A stretch of 64,000 nt of DNA from Peromyscus leucopus (GCF_004664715.2 NC_051084.1:59949334-60013333); one strand, 5' to 3'; shown: positions 24,870-39,100, numbered from the stretch's first letter. The notes: generated by a model not told the origin, from the letters alone. Numbers and translations are program-made.

Positions 24870-25484
24870 TTTTTTTTTAAAAAAATAAATATTTTTATTT
24901 TATAATTAATTTTACATATCAGCCACAGATTGCCCTGCCCTCTCTCCTCCCACTCTCCCCACCTCTGCCTTCCCTCCCAACCCACCCCCCATTCCTACCT
25001 CCTCCAAGGCAAGGTCTCCCCTGGGGATTCAGCCCAGCCTGGTAGACTCAGCTGAGGCAGGTCCAGTCCCCTTCTCCCTGCACCAAGGCTGTGCAAAGTG
25101 TCCCAGCATAGACCCTAGGTTCCAAAAAGCCGGCCAGCTCATGCACCAAGGACAGGTCCTGGTCCCACTGCCTGGAGGCCTCCTAGACAGTTCAAGCTAA
25201 TCAACTGTCTCACTTATCCAGAGGGCCTAGTCCAGTTCCATGGGGGCTCCTCAGCTATTGGTTCATAGTTCATGTGTTTCCACTAGTTTGTCTATTTTTC
25301 CCTGTGCTTTTTCCAATCATGCTCTTGAGATATCTCTTGCTCATATAATCCTTCCTCTCTCTCGCCGATTGGACAACCGGAGCTCCACCTGGGGCTTGGC
25401 GGTGGATCTCTGCATCTGCCACCAGTCACTAGATGAGAGTTCTATCATGACAGTTAGGGTGTTTGGCCATTCAATCTGCATATA
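24870..25484 (-). mobile_element. L1 3' end, antisense
   Basis: Starts with the complement of a poly(A) tail (T run at 24870), then a C/T-rich part (CTCCTCCCACTCTCCCC), CTGCACCAAGGCTGTGCAAA and CAGAGGGCCTAGTCCAG, ending with CACCAGTCACTAGATGAGAG. This is the rodent L1 3' untranslated region read in reverse. The shorter copy at 44116-44529 shares the order. Truncated at its 5' end; no ORF2 remains. Confidence 0.75.
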
Positions 25485-28400
25485 AAGTAGTCAGTTTGTT
25501 AGAGACTGGTGTTTTTAAGTTGTTATCACAATTAAGAGCCCAATGCTGATGTTTTGTCAATGTATAGGACTTTTTTAGGCAAGTTCATGCTATTTAGGTA
25601 AACACAGCACATTTGTTTTAAATTAATGAGGGACTGCCCTGTTTCTGGCTGGGTTATCATTTAGCAGTTCATATTAGGAAACAAAGTAGAAGCGGCCACC
25701 ACATGTTTCTCCAGACCCTCTGGCGTGGGTTAGAGGAATGCGTCAGCATCTACTACTACTTCTTGAGACAGAGCATTTTACCACCATTACATGTGACTGG
25801 GAAATAGTTTTCTACGCGTTTCCTTTCTTTTGCTAATGTTCCTAAATGCAAGACATGCTACGGATGGAGTACATGTAGGTGAATGACTGATAAAACGATG
25901 ATTTTTGCCTTAATAACAGTTCTGCTACACTATGGATCGTATGAGCATGGTCACCCGTCTTCTAATATCACAAATATAAGCCATTCCTGCCACCCCCCCG
26001 CCCCGGTTTTCAGTATTGTTGCTTGTCCTTTTGCCCTCTGGAGAGGGGCCATTAGCAGTAGGTTGATCATACAGGAGAGTCTGAACAAGCAGTTTTCTTC
26101 TGTTCCCAACAATCCCTCCTGCGCTTCAGCTTTATATGCCCTGGTTCAGCTCCTGCCGCTGGGTGCCGTTCCTCATTTATGGAAACTGCAGAGGAAATGA
26201 TCTGTTACGTTGGGCTTGGCAGGATCATTTCCAGGGGTTGATAATGGGATCGAATTATTTCAGGTGAGTTTGGGGGCGGGGGTGGAGATGCGTTAAAGTT
26301 AGCAAGGGTCTGCTCTCGTCTGTCCTGGGAGATCCCAGATATCACAATGAAGTGTCTCTGAGAAAGGAACAGGAGGAGACCAAGAGCATCTGCCTGAGTC
26401 TTTGTCCCTCCCCAGCTTTCAGGGACCACCGAGTATTGTCCCCGGCTGCAGGGGAGTCGCAGCATCCATGCACTGCTTTAGGAAATGGTTAACTGTGGGG
26501 CGAGAGGGCTCTGCTGTCTGCTACTGTGAGAGTCACTTCAGTACAGCACCGAACGGCATAGATTAATGCAGTAATCAATGAGAATCTGAACGCTGCAGGG
26601 ATCTGATCCGATGACAGCAGCACTTACGGCCTTGTTTAATGTCACCATTGTGTAATGTTGGGCACTGCAGGCTTTGTGGGGGGGGGGGGAGTCATTGAGA
26701 ATGTAAGGACTGTGGGAAATTTTATTTAAATTTTGCCTGTTGGTAGATTTTTTTTTTCTTTTTAACTGTGTTGTGGGCTTCTCCTACCCCAAGCTGGAAT
26801 TTAATGATTTGGTGTCGGTAACACTTACTTAACCATTCATTCCAATGCTGCTCATTGGTTTGCTGTGTTTCTGCAGCTTCTACGAGTTCATACCTTGCAT
26901 TGAAGAACAGGTAAATGAAACTATGATATTAATCATAAGCTGAATCTAAAACTAATGGGATTCGTTGTTGAATTATTCAAAAGGGTAACATATTAAGATG
27001 CGTCATTTAGATTCTATCGGAGAGTGAGGAGTACTTTGCTTTGAAAATGGAAACTACATAAATATATAATTTTCAAATGTAGATGATCATCCGATTGCAT
27101 TATGTGATGTCTTTCAAATTCTGAATGTATATCTGAAGTGCTCATTGAGTTCTGTGTATTGCAGTATTATATTTAACTCACAACTTGATGTATGTATAGA
27201 GTTAATTCAGGGAGCATGTCTTTTCTGATTAATCAGAGATATTTTGTTTTCATTGTTTACTGAATTGCACAGAAGGCTTCAGTGCTTGGTCTTAAAAATA
27301 GAAGAATTGAAGCTGCATGTAGATTGTTCTTTTCAAGGGTTTAGGCTGCTGAGGCCTGATTTCTCCTGATCCGTAGTCCAGACTGTAGATCACTTCTGTA
27401 AACAGGGCTGTGCTTTTGTGTGGTGTTAGGCTGTGAACTAAGAATGATGATCATGTAGTGAGGAAACAGAATGCAGACACTCAATGGAAAGGAACAGCAT
27501 CATCATCTTTGGGGTCAGAGATTTGAGTGTGTGACCTTGGGGATAAAATAAACACCAACCTCTCCTGCTCCTGCTTTAGCTTCTGCACCCAGAGAGGACA
27601 CTTCCCTGCTGTCAGTGGCAAAAGCATAGCAGGATGCTCAAGGTTGCCCCATGGAGACTTCGGTGCAGAAACAATACTGCTTTCAGACATTTAAAGGGAT
27701 GTGGTTTCCCTAGTAACCCCAACTTCATCCCTTGGTTTGTAGCCTGTAAGATTTTTGTAGAGGTTGAGAATAGCTTTTTAAAAATTAAGCTGGTAAATCT
27801 CTTGGCTCCATTGTGACTGCTTTTCCGAATAGGGGTTGAGTATTTGTGGTATTCTTACACACTTTCTGTTGGGCCGCACTGTTTGGGAGGAAAAGGTGTC
27901 ACATGATTTGCTGCAATGCCTTGAGGGTTGAGTGCAGACAGGCCCAGGGGACCATCCTCGCAGGGCCGCAAGCTGCCTGGCTGCTCTCCTGCCCCCTCTC
28001 GGGTTCAGTGAATCTCCTATTAGAGACACTGTTATCTCTTCATAGTGAATGGTTTTTAAGAAGTCTACTTCCTGCTAGGGGGCAAGTTCAAAATCCAGAG
28101 GATCCCAAGCAGGAGGGAAAGTTGTTGTAGCTACATTCCACTCACAAGTTTAAACTAATCAGATAAGCCCTTTTGAATTAATGTTAAGAGTTTATTGTCA
28201 ATTGAACCACATACCAGTAGACTGACTTCTGATGGCTTGTTGATAAGGGTCACACATTTTGTGCTCATGGTCATGCCCATGTCATGTTACTCATAGACCT
28301 TTACCCTTATGAGAGCAAGCCTGAGGCAGGAGATGATTCATGGTTCTCTCTCTGTATATGCATGACAGAGAGGTAAGAAAAATAAATGGCGTGGCTGATT

Positions 28401-29212
28401 TCTCTGCCAAGCTCTGTGGAAGTGGAGTGATTTACAATTTCTACTCATAAACTTAGGAAGCTGGTAACTCTATTAGTAAAATCACTCTTCATCCCCGGGG
28501 GTTACACGCTCCAGGATCTGTCAACTTCCTATTTTATGTGGTCCTGTTATTGAGTGGGTAGCAGGATCTTTGAAAAGATAGAGATATTTTCATTTTGAAG
28601 TGCTGTGGACTATGGAGATGCTGGAAGTCATTTGGAAAGAGAAGATTAAATGCGGTGAACAGAAGTTCCTAATCTTCCTTGTCCTTTTCCACATGCATAG
28701 ATACTTTGAGCGAATGAAACAAATGCATGTGCCTCTCAGATTTCATGGCCGAAATGAATGGACAGAAACATGCCAGTTTGTAAATGTAGAGCAGTCAATG
28801 AAAGAACTACTGGTTATTTTATGTTATAATTATTTTAGAATGTCTTGAAATACTATTGTTCTTCTGTTATTTCTATGCTAGTTTGTGCATTCAGAATTTG
28901 TAGATAACCTGCTTCAAGTAGACTGCCCCTGCTGTTTAAGGGAATAGTCAGAATCAGAAGGTCAATTGTTTGCAGGAATATACCCACAATTCTGAATGCC
29001 TAGTTAATTTAAGTAATTATTTCGGGTAATGCATTTCATATATTACATTTTTAAGGGCTTGTGATATAAATTCTTATTGTGATGAGCCACAAACTTTGAA
29101 TATATTTCAAAGCCAAATTCAGCAAAGTTGTTTATTAAAGTAGTTAAATTCTAACAGCCATGTTTTCAATAATATCTACCACAAATTTTGGATTTATTAA
29201 TAGTTCAAAAGG
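25485..29212. other. Intron 1 stretch, unique and partly GC-richer
   Basis: From about 25870 to 26650 the base composition is less AT-rich than its surroundings and I recognise no repeat, which could mark a conserved noncoding element. A G run lies at 26678-26689. A possible 34-nt cryptic exon at 26877-26910 is listed in the findings. No gene found. Confidence 0.45.
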
Positions 29213-29362
29213 GAGCAGATACATCAACAGGTAATGGTCCCTGGTTTCTTGCCTGACAACCTGGGTTCAATTCCCAGGGACCACCTGTGGAAGGAAAACA
29301 GACTCCATAAAAGTTGTCCTCACTGTGGCATGTATGACCCCCATGAATAAATAAATCTAATT
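29213..29362 (+). mobile_element. B3-type SINE
   Basis: CTGACAACCTGGGTTCAATT with CCCAGGGACCACCTGTGGAA is the tRNA-like B box region and body of B3/B2-type SINEs; AAAGTTGTCCTCACTGTGGC and the AATAAATAAAT tail complete it. Confidence 0.7.
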
Positions 29363-30122
29363 TCAGAATTATTATTTCTAGTAACTTATTTAGAAAATAT
29401 AAAGGTCTTACCAGTCATTTATATATTGTTCTATGTAGCATGCATTTCTGAAATTGTTGAAGATTCTAGTTGTGGAAGAGAGATCAACACACCTGTCTAC
29501 AGTCTCTTTCTTGCCTTAGCAGACTTCTAAGGCTTATTAGAGTTCACGTAGTTGCAGGTGTTTTCTTGGGTGAGCTCCCTTGCTTTCCGTATGTATCTCA
29601 TAGTTCATTTCCTTTGAGTACGCTATTTTGGATTTTTAAGTGTCTGTCTCAAGCAGGAATCATATTGAAAGCACACTTTCAGGAACCTGCAGTAAGTGGC
29701 CATTTTAAGAGATAAGGAGAAAACACCAAGTCAAAAGGGCAATGCCTCAATCTAAGTCACTTATTCATCCAGAACCTTTCAACATTTATTTTTAATTTGG
29801 AGAGAAGTATTAAAGAGGATATAGACTCTCAGAAGAAAAACAATGGACATAAAATTTATCTACAATTTTAAAGAATGCAAGGCCTCCTTAAATGTCCTCA
29901 TAGATAATGGGTAAATGACGCAAGTGACTTGGGTTACAAACCTAACCTTAATGGAAATAACAACAAAGTACTGGAATTCACTGGTGAAAAACGTACTTGT
30001 CCCACAGATGAAGATAAGCCGTTTCTCCTCTAGTCTTAGAAAATAAGTCAGAGATTACCCTCAGATTGCCCTTGCTTTGAACATACAGTTAACATTTTAT
30101 ATTTTCATATTGAGAATCAATG

Positions 30123-30126
<4 letters not shown>
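29363..30126. other. Intron 1 stretch, nothing recognised
   Basis: Unique-looking AT-rich sequence. Confidence 0.5.

Positions 30127-30173
<47 letters not shown>
30127..30173. repeat. (TA)n microsatellite
   Basis: About 23 uninterrupted TA units; able to extrude a cruciform. Confidence 0.98.
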
Positions 30174-30177
<4 letters not shown>

Positions 30178-30451
30178 TTTCAAAGCTTCATTCTCCAAAA
30201 CATGAGTAAACAGTGATTACATACATTTGAGCTTTAATCAAAGAGATTAGAAATGTCTGAAAAGTCAAAAATAGCTGAGTGATTTCTGAATAGGGCTACA
30301 TTTATATGGAATGACATTATGTCCTATGTACTTGAAAGCTCAGGAGGGCCTCCTTCTGTCCAGAATGCCAGAACGACCCTGCCGACCATTACTTTTAACA
30401 GTAGGCCTCCAGGTTTTCTTTAAAGAGCTGACATTTACTTTAGCGATCACT

Positions 30452-30515
30452 CTTTTGTTGTTATTGTTGTTATGGTTGTGGTTTGTTTCTTTGGTTGGTT
30501 TTTGTTGTTGTTAGG
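30452..30515. repeat. (GTT)n-like low-complexity patch
   Basis: Imperfect GTT/TGG repeats; frames here give Leu/Val runs only. Confidence 0.8.
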
Positions 30516-30926
30516 TTTTGTCTTATGTGGGATTTTATTTATGTCATCAAAACTATCCACTTAGGATGTGAACATCACAGAGAAGTGAAGCACAGAACAA
30601 GAGACCCCCAAACAGCTGTTTATTCCGAAAGACTTTAGAGTATTGATGAAAACAAATGGTTTCTAATGAGGAAAAGAATAGCTCTTTGGAATTTTTTTTT
30701 TTTTGCCTGAAACAACCTTTTCTGACTTCTTTTTTATAGTATTTGAACATTCTTTACAATTGTCTTGGTTAGTTTAACAAAACTAAACTATAATGGCTGC
30801 AGTTTTTATGCTCATCATGTACAAGCACATGTGGATACTTGACCCCCAATGCAGTGAGTGCCATGCTAATTAAATCAAACAAAGATTGCTGTAGGATGAA
30901 AGGTTTTGGTCTCCATCTTGGTCTCA

Positions 30927-30966
30927 GTGTCTGTCTGTCTGTCTATCTGCCTACCTCTCTGTCTCA

Positions 30967-31009
<43 letters not shown>
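30927..31009. repeat. (CTGT)n then (GT)n microsatellite
   Basis: TGTCTGTCTGTCTATCTGCC followed after a short gap by about 19 GT units (30971-31009). Confidence 0.95.
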
Positions 31010-31013
<4 letters not shown>

Positions 31014-31415
31014 TATAATTTGCCATTGAAGCATTAATACATCACTTTACAAAAACCAATAGAACTGCATTGTCTTGGTTGAAATTATAACAACTGTCAA
31101 GATGATGCCTTTTTGTTGATTTTATTCTCTTTAACAGTAAATAATGAAAACCATCCAGGCAAGCACAGTATCTTGTTCTACTAAAAATTAATGTTTAGAC
31201 ATTAAAATAAGTTGAAACTGTTATTGCAATTGAAATTCTTTACAACTTTAAAACTGAATAACAAACATTCCATGCTAAAAACTAAATGGTACTCATTTTC
31301 CCACTAGCTAGAATAAAAGACTCTGTTTAGGGTTTAGGGGACTATTGGTTGGCTTTTAGTTTGAAGTTGAGATCAGCCTTTAATTTTATATAAATGTAAA
31401 GCAAATGTTGACTTA

Positions 31416-31495
31416 GAGGTTGGGAGTTGTCGCTCAGGGTAGGAGGCTTGCTTTGCATATGCTATGCCCTGTTTTGAGTCCCAGTGTAAACAAAT
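31416..31495 (+). mobile_element. ID-type SINE
   Basis: GGTTGGGAGTTGTCGCTCAG, GGAGGCTTGCTTTGCATATG and TTTTGAGTCCCAGTGTAAAC keep the tRNA-derived ID layout with A and B boxes, diverged. Confidence 0.65.
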
Positions 31496-33838
31496 AATGT
31501 AAGAAAACTTCTAGGTATGTTTTCAACTATGAGGGTAAATTATCTTTTTATTACTGGGATTATTAAAAATCTCTTAATTGTTATAATTTAGGGTTTCTTG
31601 TGGCTTCTGTGTTTCTAGGGCTCAAAAAAGTATTGCCTTTAATTTATAATCTGAATATTAGGAATTTGGGTACAATTTTATGATTAGTAGAAACTTGTTA
31701 GGTCAAACATGATACACATATTTTATTGGAAAAATTAGTTAAAAATGACATCTTTATAAATTAGCACAGTGTATCTCCCTTGAGAAAGTTTTTAAAATGG
31801 ATTTATAAGGCTTTTTATCAAAAGAGGGATATCAAATGAGTATTGTTCATATCTCTGAATTAATACTCAGTGCAGTGTTTGCAAATGTAATTTTAATTTT
31901 CACATTTAATGTCACTGAATATATTGGGTGGCATTGATGACATTGCAATTTCAGTCTCTTTAGCCTTTCTCCTAGAATTTAACCTAAGATAAGATTGTTT
32001 ATTTGGTTTGCTTTTATGGAAAGGAATTGTTTGATTAAGAATCTTTAAAAGGCATTGTGACTGCTGACAATATTAGACATTATGCAGAGAGCACATAATC
32101 CTATGTTCTCCGTTTTTCATACTTCATTCACAAATTGTCAGGAAGTAGAACACTCAATAGAAAAATAACATGAGTGCATTCCATTTTTTAATAACTGATG
32201 AATCTGATACATTATTTGATAAGCATTGGCTAGCTGTAATGTCCTGATTGTGATGTGTTGATAAGGAATGATTTAATTTTAGGATTTTAAGATATTAGTT
32301 ACAAATGTTCTCATGATTGAAAGCTGGCTTTTCTAAGCTGGTAATTATTTTACCAATGAGCTTGCAGTTATTGTTTGTTTACATTATTTTAATTAACATC
32401 TTTCTCACTAGAGTTGTAAATTTTTCTACGTCCACAAGAAATTTCATGTGTTTTCATATATGTTATGCTCTTTTTTGTTGTTATCTGATAGATGCTGTTC
32501 TAACCTCAGGACGTTGCCCTTTTATCCAGTCGGATCTGTACCCATTTGTTGAGACACTATCATTCATGTTTGAGTATATGAAGCTATGAATCATATCGAT
32601 GTTGAAGGCAGATAGGCTTGAAAGCAGTTTAGTTTTCTGTCTTCTTTTTGTTTTGTTTCTTAGTCCTTTTATCACTCATTCTTACTGTTGCAAGCATGCT
32701 CTCGGGGGTGCATCATCAAGAGTTTAAGGGTCCTGTAGGGTTGCATACCACAGAAAGCTTCGTGCTTTGACTGTAACATTAGTAGTGAGAACCTAATGAA
32801 CTTGTAAAGGAGGAAAGTCTAGGGGTTTAGAATTTGTGATGTTGTTATAGCCCAGATAGGACCCCTTTCTCCACCCAATTTCCCCAACAGATGTAGAAAA
32901 CTTGATTATGGGCTTGTGTTATTTAAACTATAGATAAACTAATGCCTGCACATTCATTCCACTCCAGTTGTTTTTCTTTGTATCAAAGATATTTTGAGAT
33001 TTATGGATGGAAAAAATTGTTTTCCTTTGCTAAAATCATGTTATAATAAATATATTAAAGTACATTGTGCATACTCAGTGAAACAAATTTAAATTCCCAC
33101 TTTAAAACTTACCAATTTGCTAGAATATTAAAAAAATAAAGCCCCGGGAAATAAATTTAAAATGCATAAAATATTCACTTGGGAAAATAAAGGTAGAACA
33201 CTAAACTACAGATTTAGTCATAAACATCTAACACACTAGCTTTCAGAAAAAGTACTGAAACTTTGCACCAAACACACAGCCTTCAAAACAGAAAGAAAGC
33301 ATATGTTCAAGCACACATATGTTCTTTTTTATGATATTGATACCAGAGAGCTATTCCTTCCATACCATTTCATAAAGACAGGGGCAATAGCTGCACAGAT
33401 CACATTGTAAGAGCCACATCGTCGCCAGGATCCATACAGTGAAATGCCTGCTGTGGTGATGGTAAAGGACATCAGAAATAGGGAGGCGTATGAGCCGCAT
33501 GTATACTGTCATTCAGATATGTGTCCATATAATGGGGTGTGGTTAATTCAGGCATATTTTATACAGTTTAAATTGACATTCTGTATATTTTTCATATCTA
33601 TATTATTGAATTAAAAGTTTCAGAAATATTAAGGTACAGCACACTAAATGATAGAGTTTCTGAGATGCTTTCTGGAGCTCACAGTAGCTGTGGGTGGTAA
33701 ATTTGTGATTTCAGCAGTTAGAGGAATTGGAGAGAGGGTTGCTAGTGTTCTGGAATGAAAGGCTGTCTCCTTCTTGGAAAGCAACTAGACAAAACAGAGA
33801 AACTAATTTTGAGCATGTTAAGTCTGAGTTTTCTGGTT
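31496..33838. other. Intron 1 stretch, nothing recognised
   Basis: AT-rich, repeat-poor. No exon or repeat family recognised. Confidence 0.5.
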
Positions 33839-33985
33839 TTTTTTTTTTTTTCATTTTTGTTTTCATTATCATTTTTAGGGGGAGGGTGGGGGACAGAGTC
33901 TTACAGCCCAGGCTGACCTGGAACAAACAGAAATCCTCCTGGCTCAGCTTCTTGAAGACTAGGTGACAGGTGTGAGAAGTCATGT
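33839..33985 (-). mobile_element. Old B1-type SINE, antisense
   Basis: T run (complement of the A tail), then GACAGAGTCTTACAGCCCAG, GCTGACCTGGAACAAACAGA and AAATCCTCCTGGCTCAGCTT match an antisense B1. Confidence 0.7.
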
Positions 33986-35859
33986 ATGGCCCGGTCTTAC
34001 AATGTTTTTGTTATAAAAATTGAATCTCACGAGATGTGCTAAGTCTTTGGCCAGCCTTAAGTTAGGTGGCTATGTACATATTCTCTGTATGCAATTGTGA
34101 CTGTTACTTGTTTGTCTCCATTTCTTTTGTCCTTTGACGTATCAGAGGGCCAGCTGAGAGAACAAGCCTTTATAAGGCTCACCTACTTTTTTAGTTCAGA
34201 AGACTTTGGCCAGTGATCTTGCAGCCCTGCTTTCTCATGCTCCATTTCAGAAATTGTGTGACTATGAACACTAAGCACTTTCCTCAAGACCAATGAGGAT
34301 ACGTAAAACAGAAGTGTTCTCTACACTTCATGCCTCGTGATTTCCCTTTGCCAGCCAAGGAACTGACAACCTAAAGAGAAAGTCCTCTTATATATGTAGA
34401 AACTCTTTGCTCCTCTGCCTCGCTTACACACAAAAAGGCAGAAAAATCAAATTAATCTATGATAAAAATTAAATGAAGTAGAGAGATTTTAAAGAAAGGC
34501 TTTAGGGGAGGGCTCTGGCTTCAAAGTATCTGTTTCTATCCGCTCACTTCTGATTGAACTCATCCTTTGCTTGTTATAACTTAGTAACACATCTTAAAAT
34601 AGTAAGATGCATCCGTCTCACATATGCATTGGCACTTGTTATGCATGCTCTTAATATTCACCTGTGTTCTACCAACTGCTCTCCTTGATCCTTACATCAC
34701 TCACACTATGACAGGCAAGGCATCAATCTCACTCCTTTCCTTTTTCATATCTTCAGATGCAGAGGCAGGTCGGATCCAATTTGACACTTAGAATATTGAT
34801 ATTAGTGTTGTTTGGATTGAGTTTGGGTCCAGACACACACAAGTATTTTCCTTTATCAAAAAGATTCTTCTAGAATTTTTTTTTGTGTGTGTTGTTACAA
34901 TGCTTCTACTGCGAACATGTCCGGCACTACAGTTTCTTAAGCCTGTGGTTAACATCCAGTCCCCAAACAATGAAAACAAATAAACCCCAATTTTTTCCAC
35001 AGGGTGTTCTGGCTGGATATTCCGAGACTTTGCACGTCACAACCTGTTCTCCCACGGGAATGGAATGCTCAGTGTCAATGTGGAAGCCTGGTCAGTTGGA
35101 AAGTTGAAGTGTAATATTTTCCCTCTGGGTACAGCACTTCCCAAACTCTGATGTATTGAGAGTCGCTGTGTTAGGGGAAAAAAAAGTTCCCTAAGACTGT
35201 TGTTTTGTAATTTGCGATCCAGTACACCCCACTATTCAATATTTAGATTCTGGGGGAGTAATTTCTAAGAAATTACATCTCATGCTCTATTTCCACATAA
35301 AAGCATTCATCTCTAAACCATTACACAAGAAATGCTTTTTGTCCCATAACCAACAGCTGTGGCAAACCTTTTCAAACACCTTTTATTATCATTTCCAATC
35401 ATATATTAGAGATTAACTAAAAATCGTGAGCAAATTTACATCATAAAACTAAGTCATAGTGTTGTCTGTGTCCATGCATGCATGTGTGTGCATGTGTGCA
35501 CACATGGGTATGCATTTGAGTTTTGTGGTTGAAAGAGTTCCAGGCTTTTAATTGATCATCTTTCTCTAAGTCCCACAGCATCAGAGCAGAGCAGAGGCAA
35601 AGGGCAAAGATTCCTTGAGCATCATGGCCTTTAGGGGGTATATCTGGATTTTGAAACATCCTCTACTATCAAAAATCTATGTTTGTTTAAACTAGTATTC
35701 TTTTCAATTAGTAGAAATCACAAAATAAAGAGCTTTGTTTAATCTCTCAAATAAGTTTGAATTTCTCAAAATCTGCCAATATTTAAAATAAATCTCCAGA
35801 TTTCTGTTTTCTCTTTGCCTCATCAAGAGAGACAGATTGAAGTCTTCAGTGACTGTTGG
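33986..35859. other. Intron 1 stretch, nothing certain
   Basis: A CATG/TGTG-rich patch at 35472-35510 and otherwise unique sequence. Confidence 0.5.
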
Positions 35860-35869
35860 GGGTAGGGTG

Positions 35870-36170
35870 GTGGTGTGTGTACACACTTGTGTGGGTATGT
35901 GAGTGTGCATGTGGAGGTCAGAGGTCAATATTTTAAGTCTTCTCAGTCACATTCCACCTGATTTGGAGCCATGGCTTTTCACTGAGCTCATTGACTCAGC
36001 TAGAAGGACTGACTGATGAGCTTCAAGACTGTGTTTTCATCTCTCCATCACTGGGAACAATGGACATTGGAACGCGTGGCTCTGGTGTCTGTGTGCTGGG
36101 GATCCAAACTTAGTTCCTCTTGTTTACATGGCACATACTGCTGCCTGAAGCATCTCCCCAGGCACCTCCA
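35870..36170 (-). mobile_element. SINE-type composite (B3/B4/RSINE1 class), antisense
   Basis: Starts with a GT-rich patch, then GCATGTGGAGGTCAGAGGTC; the middle has TTCACTGAGCTCATTGACTC and GCTGGGGATCCAAACTTAG; the end is the complement of a tRNA-like head (CTGCCTGAAGCATCTCCCCA). The subfamily is uncertain. Confidence 0.6.
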
Positions 36171-39100
36171 TGATTATCTTCTTAACACTTAATTCTGTTA
36201 TTAATTCAGTAGTGTTGTTAGGCAGCTTACCTAGAAAGGGAACTCTATGCACCTAGGTAGCTTAAAACTTTACTGAGTACAAATAAATTGTATTTGACAC
36301 CCAATATTTGACACACTACTTAACATTCCAGATATAATTAAAACTATTGAAATGTTGTCAGCTGTCTGTAGTAATAACATTTAATAATTTTTATAAGCAG
36401 AAAGTATTTTTAACATTTTTCTAAGGTGCATATATTTCACTAAGTTGATGAATGTTTCCCTGTAAATCTTACTTCCAGCAATGATTCTGTATTTTCAACA
36501 TTATTTATGCAACTATTATATATTAAACTTTAATTCTAAATTTATTGAAAGTTGACAAAGATGACAGAGATGTCTCAAACTCTTGAAACTTTTGTGAAAA
36601 GTAGGTTATAGCTAATTAATAGAAGAGAATGGAGTTTCTAAAGGGGAATAGATATTATCAAGATAGTGTACCCAATAGTCAGTGTTGGGTTTATAGTCCA
36701 TTGTCTCTGGCTTCACACGTATTGTTCTTTCTACTGTAAAATAGCTGCTCTTCTTAACTTTCATATAAAAAAGTAGACATTCCATAAGATAAAATAATGT
36801 TAATTGATAAACTGAAAGATAGTGAGATTCTCTGGTTATTCCAGGTCTTGAACAGTAAGGCAGAAAAATACTATCATTTCATACTTTTCACGTTAGTAGG
36901 TAGAGTTGATAGGAATGATTGCTGGTATAATAATTAGAAGAAGTGTTTGTAGATATGTTTGTATTCTAATGTAAGTTTGAATTTCTTTTGGTACATTATA
37001 AACTGTGATGTCCGTGGTCTCCGTTTACCTCTGAAAGAACAACAGATGCTCTAGTGTTTATTGTTAGACTGAGGTCAGAGTTCAGCCAGGATGTTTGATT
37101 CTGAGTTCCCTTTCTGTGTTTTTCACAGTTATATAAGCATGACGTTGACATCCTCCCCAGTCTCACTTAGGATCACTAAAAAATTCTAAGACAAGGAAGG
37201 GATGTGTTGAAGCCACCCCCTTACTAAATGTATTACAGCATTCCCCTTTCTTGGACCAGTTTCTGAATCAACTTTCATATGCTCTAAAAAAAAAAAAAAA
37301 ATACAAATCAGAGCTGTATCTCAGGCTCTGGAACAAATGTTTGATCATTGTCTGAAGTTTGTTTGGCTCTGGAGAATTTGTGGACTATAAATAATTTCTG
37401 AATCTAAGTATTGGATTTGACACCTCGTTAGAGTAATAATTGGTAATTGATTCACTTATTTGAATCATCTTACTAATTGATAAGCTAATTTAATTAAATA
37501 TTGAATTTATATTCCAATGCGGAAGGGTAGTGTTGTTCATTCTATGACAAAAAGAGATTAAAGGAGAATTTAAAAAATGTAAGTATTGTATTTTAAATCA
37601 CATTGTTGTCCTATGAAAACACTGTACCTGTTTATTTTCTGCAACTTGCTGAGTTTGGAGACACATATTACCTGTGAAACCATGACTAAAATGAATGTTG
37701 TGAACATATCCACCTCCTCCAACTCTTGTTCTGCACTCTGTGATACACATATTTAAGATCTAACCCATGAGCGGTTCTTTGAGTATGCACTGCAGTGCTG
37801 TGAATTCTGTTGACTGCTGATCAGTAGACATCTCCCTCTTCCTAGCCCTTGGAAATCATCACATCACTCTTGGCTTCTGTGTATGACTATGTTGTTTGTC
37901 ATATTGGATGATATACCATGCACCTTATTTTAGTGCCTGGCTTCTTTCTGTTAGCATCATGTCTTTCTGTGCCTCCTATGGTTTTTCCCCAATCGCAGGC
38001 CTTTCTACTTTGAAAAAGAACATTTCGTTGTGTGCTTATAACCCATTGTCTTTACCTTGTAACCTATCAGTGGATATAGTTGCCTCTATGTACTGGTTAT
38101 GGTGACCAATATCGTAATGTGCATGAGAGTGTAGGTTTTATTTATTTACTTAAAATCTTGATTTCAGTTATTTTGGCCATGTCTCTGAAGTGTGTCTGAC
38201 AGATTATAATTTGGGGGATTCCTCATTACTTTTTTGGATAGTAACTTTACAAAGTTATACTCCTTTTAGTACATACTCAGATTCTAATATTTCTCCTTAT
38301 TCTCCACATTGATCTTTTAAAAAATAGAGTCATTTTAAAAGGGGAGAGGTGAGATTAATTTTTTTGTCTTAATTTAGATTTCTTTGGTGATTTGTGATGT
38401 AAACACCTTTGGGGGTGAGTGTAGGTTCCATAAAAAAGTGAAATTTCTTAATCTTTTTAAACTTTTTTTGAGAATTCCATACGTGTGAATAATACTGCTA
38501 TGACAAGGAAGTGCAATTATCTCTTTAAAACACTTACTGCCTTTGACAGTTAATTCAGAAATGAGATTGATGAATCCTAGGAAAGTACTAGTTCTAGTAT
38601 TGCTTACATTTATGTATTTTTTAGAATTTCATACATGAATACTGTATTGATATAATATCTATCTCCCTTCCAACTCCTCCTGTGTCTTGCCAAATTCATT
38701 ACTTCTTTAATTATTGTTGCTGTACACACATATATGTATCTACTATAGCCTGCTGAATCCACTTACTGTTGTTTCTAAATATATAAGTTTAAGGATGACC
38801 ACTTGGATTGGATAATTTATCAGGGAGCTCATTCCTGGAAAAGAGTATATCTCCATCTCTGAGAAGCCATTATTGCCTCTATCTCTTCACCTAGGGAAGA
38901 GGCTTCTGAGATTTCATCCATAGATCTTAAATGTCAACTGGTATTGTCATTTATGCAGATCTTGTTTAGGCAGCCATCTTGTTCAGATGTCATAGGTTCA
39001 GCTCCCTGTGTACATAGAAGACACTACTTCATAGTAGAGTTGGTACTATGTCTCTTACAGTCATTCTGTTCCCTCTTTTGTGATGATCTCCAAGCCTTAG

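Noticed and set aside
24234..26465. Frames of 70-105 codons on both strands
   Set aside because: They fall partly in an antisense L1 3' untranslated region and otherwise in intron without splice or homology support.
26540..26566. Possible RE1/NRSF site (CAGCACC half-site)
   Set aside because: Only the left half resembles the consensus; the right half does not match.
28070..28085. Second CTCF-like word CTGCTAGGGGGCAAG
   Set aside because: Three mismatches to the 14-base core, too weak to call.
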